A stretch of DNA of 6,558 nt from Thermoguttaceae bacterium (lineage in GTDB: Bacteria > Planctomycetota > Planctomycetia > Pirellulales > Thermoguttaceae): assembly GCA_028695865.1 (NCBI GenBank), contig JAQVID010000184.1, positions 1 to 6,558 on the forward strand, in the 5' to 3' direction. Under the pieces are notes generated by a model. The model did not search any database and was not told the origin of the DNA. It was given only the letters and a program-made list of their open reading frames with translations. A program made the position numbers and the translations under genes. Shown here piece by piece: positions 5,812-6,558 of the stretch (the stretch's first letter is position 1; each line of letters starts with the position of its first letter).

Positions 5812-5981
5812 ACGTGAAAGAATGATAAGAATAATAAGAATAATATTGCATAAGCGATATGCAATGATATGCAACGATATGCAACGATATGCAACGATAT
5901 GCAATGTGCCAAAACGATAAATTGAAAGTTTGATATTAGTAATGAACAACTGTCGCGAAACAGCGAAAGGAGCTTTGTATC
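5812..5981. other. Spacer with a 9-bp doublet, hairpin and 10-bp array
   Basis: The 170 bases between the GH50 stop codon and the phosphoesterase start hold, in order: a two-copy 9-base repeat ATAAGAATA (5825-5842), a 7-bp hairpin ATTGCAT/ATGCAAT (5845-5851/5859-5865), and the five-copy decamer array. An AT-rich stretch and the ribosome-binding site AAAGGAG (5966-5972) follow. I see no GC-rich hairpin with a T-run, so read-through from the GH50 gene remains possible. No convincing -35/-10 pair was found. Confidence 0.55.
5856..5905. repeat. Five tandem copies of a 10-bp unit
   Basis: GATATGCAAY is repeated head to tail five times: copies at 5856-5865, 5866-5875, 5876-5885, 5886-5895 and 5896-5905. 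The three inner copies end in C and the two outer ones in T; otherwise they are identical. The 10-bp period is close to one helical turn, so a bound protein would meet the same DNA face each time. The array is intergenic and starts 45 bases after the GH50 stop codon. It could vary in copy number by slippage and change spacing ahead of the phosphoesterase gene. Confidence 0.9.
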
Positions 5982-6558
5982 ATGAGTGATTCGAGTAATA
6001 AAAAAGGGTTTAGTCGGCGTCTCTTTATGGGTTTGCTTTCCGCAGGCGGACTGGGAAGCTTTTGGGGCCACGCCCAAGCCGGGGCCGCGGAAAAACCGCA
6101 AGAGATTGCAGAAGTTCAGTTGGATGATTCTGTTGACTCCTTTCCCATGCTCCAAAATCCAACGCCGCAATCAATGAATGTCGTTTGGGCCATGAAATGC
6201 CCGGGAACAGGGTACGTCGAATGGGGAACATCCGACAAATTGGGGAACGTCGCCCGAACGTGCCGACTTGGCCTGTATGCTTACGACGAACGCATTATGA
6301 CCGCCGAAATTGAAGACCTTAAGCCAAATACACAGTATTTTTATCGGACCGTTACGATTGGCATGAAGTTCCCGCGTTATGCCCGAATCGTCGCTGGTTC
6401 GCCGGTGTACAGCAAAATCTATTCGTTTGTGACGCCCGGCCCGAAAGCACCGCAGACTACTTTTGCCATGATCAACGACACGCACGAGCGGCAATCGTCT
6501 CTCAAAATACTTGCGGCCAAACTCCTCGAACTCAAGGCAGATTATACCATTTGGAACG
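5982..6558 (+). CDS. Tat-exported metallophosphoesterase, 5' part only
   Basis: The gene runs off the right edge after 192 codons. AAAGGAG (5966-5972), 9 nt upstream, supports the ATG at 5982. The N-terminus carries a twin-arginine motif, Ser11-Arg12-Arg13-Leu14-Phe15-Met16, then a hydrophobic stretch and an AQA-type cleavage site near residue 33, so export of a folded protein via Tat is likely. Residues about 55-152 look like the fibronectin-III-like N-terminal domain of purple acid phosphatase-type enzymes: VVWAM, GYVEWGTS (77-84), AEIEDLKPNTQYFYR (108-122), YSFVTP (147-152). The calcineurin-like catalytic domain starts at about 159. Asp166-Thr-His168 is metal-binding motif I (D-x-H). The window ends at YTIWN followed by a G, where the next motif (GD) is expected. 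It probably hydrolyses phosphate mono- or diesters in the periplasm; the substrate is unknown. It has the same strand as the GH50 gene, 170 bp downstream. Confidence 0.85.
   Translation, partial: MSDSSNKKGFSRRLFMGLLSAGGLGSFWGHAQAGAAEKPQEIAEVQLDDSVDSFPMLQNPTPQSMNVVWAMKCPGTGYVEWGTSDKLGNVARTCRLGLYAYDERIMTAEIEDLKPNTQYFYRTVTIGMKFPRYARIVAGSPVYSKIYSFVTPGPKAPQTTFAMINDTHERQSSLKILAAKLLELKADYTIWN

Noticed and set aside
5856..5905. CRISPR array
   Set aside because: The 10-bp units are directly adjacent, with no spacers, and are much shorter than CRISPR repeats.
5242..5949. Minus-strand open frame of 235 codons opposite the end of the GH50 gene
   Set aside because: It lies antisense to the conserved catalytic half of the GH50 gene, and its N-terminal part is a translation of the 10-bp repeat array.

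Overview
The window reads as bacterial accessory DNA of moderate G+C content, with long gaps between genes. Three exported or surface-directed proteins lie in a row on the plus strand, and one small cytosolic-type gene lies on the minus strand at the left. The mix (a GH50 agarase-type enzyme, a carbohydrate-binding-module plus TIM-barrel protein, and a Tat-exported calcineurin-like phosphoesterase) is typical of polysaccharide-degrading bacteria. A member of the Planctomycetes-Verrucomicrobia-Lentisphaerae group would fit, but this is inference; no taxonomic marker gene is present.

Layout. Positions 1-361 hold no convincing gene, only a short 17-bp-period tandem repeat. A VOC/glyoxalase-fold gene lies at 362-739 (minus). 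Around 794-850, sigma70-like promoters face in opposite directions across a small dyad. From about 851 to 1322 there is no gene, but there is an unusual hairpin carrying a tRNA T-arm-like core and a cluster of direct and inverted repeats. A full-consensus sigma70 promoter at 1323-1351 then drives a leader of about 140 nt, with a nested stem-loop, into a 669-aa secreted TIM-barrel protein (1500-3509). A probable intrinsic terminator and a T-rich imperfect repeat separate it from a 712-aa GH50 enzyme (3673-5811). After a 170-bp spacer with five head-to-tail copies of a 10-bp unit comes the 5' end of a Tat-exported metallophosphoesterase (5982 to beyond the window).

How the genes may work together. 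The GH50 protein carries both expected catalytic glutamates and most likely attacks beta-1,4 linkages of agarose-type galactans outside the cytoplasm. The upstream CBM/TIM-barrel protein is a plausible partner on the same or a related glycan. It keeps the strand-4 acid/base signature but shows no glutamate at the expected strand-7 position, so its chemistry is open. The phosphoesterase could release phosphate from organic matter degraded along with the polysaccharide. The terminator, the spacers and the separate ribosome-binding sites suggest individually controlled genes, not one tight operon.

No CRISPR array, transposase, phage gene, complete tRNA or rRNA gene was seen. The least explained parts are the noncoding 851-1499 stretch, the 10-bp array and the divergent TIM-barrel protein. 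I see no clear evidence for an entirely new system.
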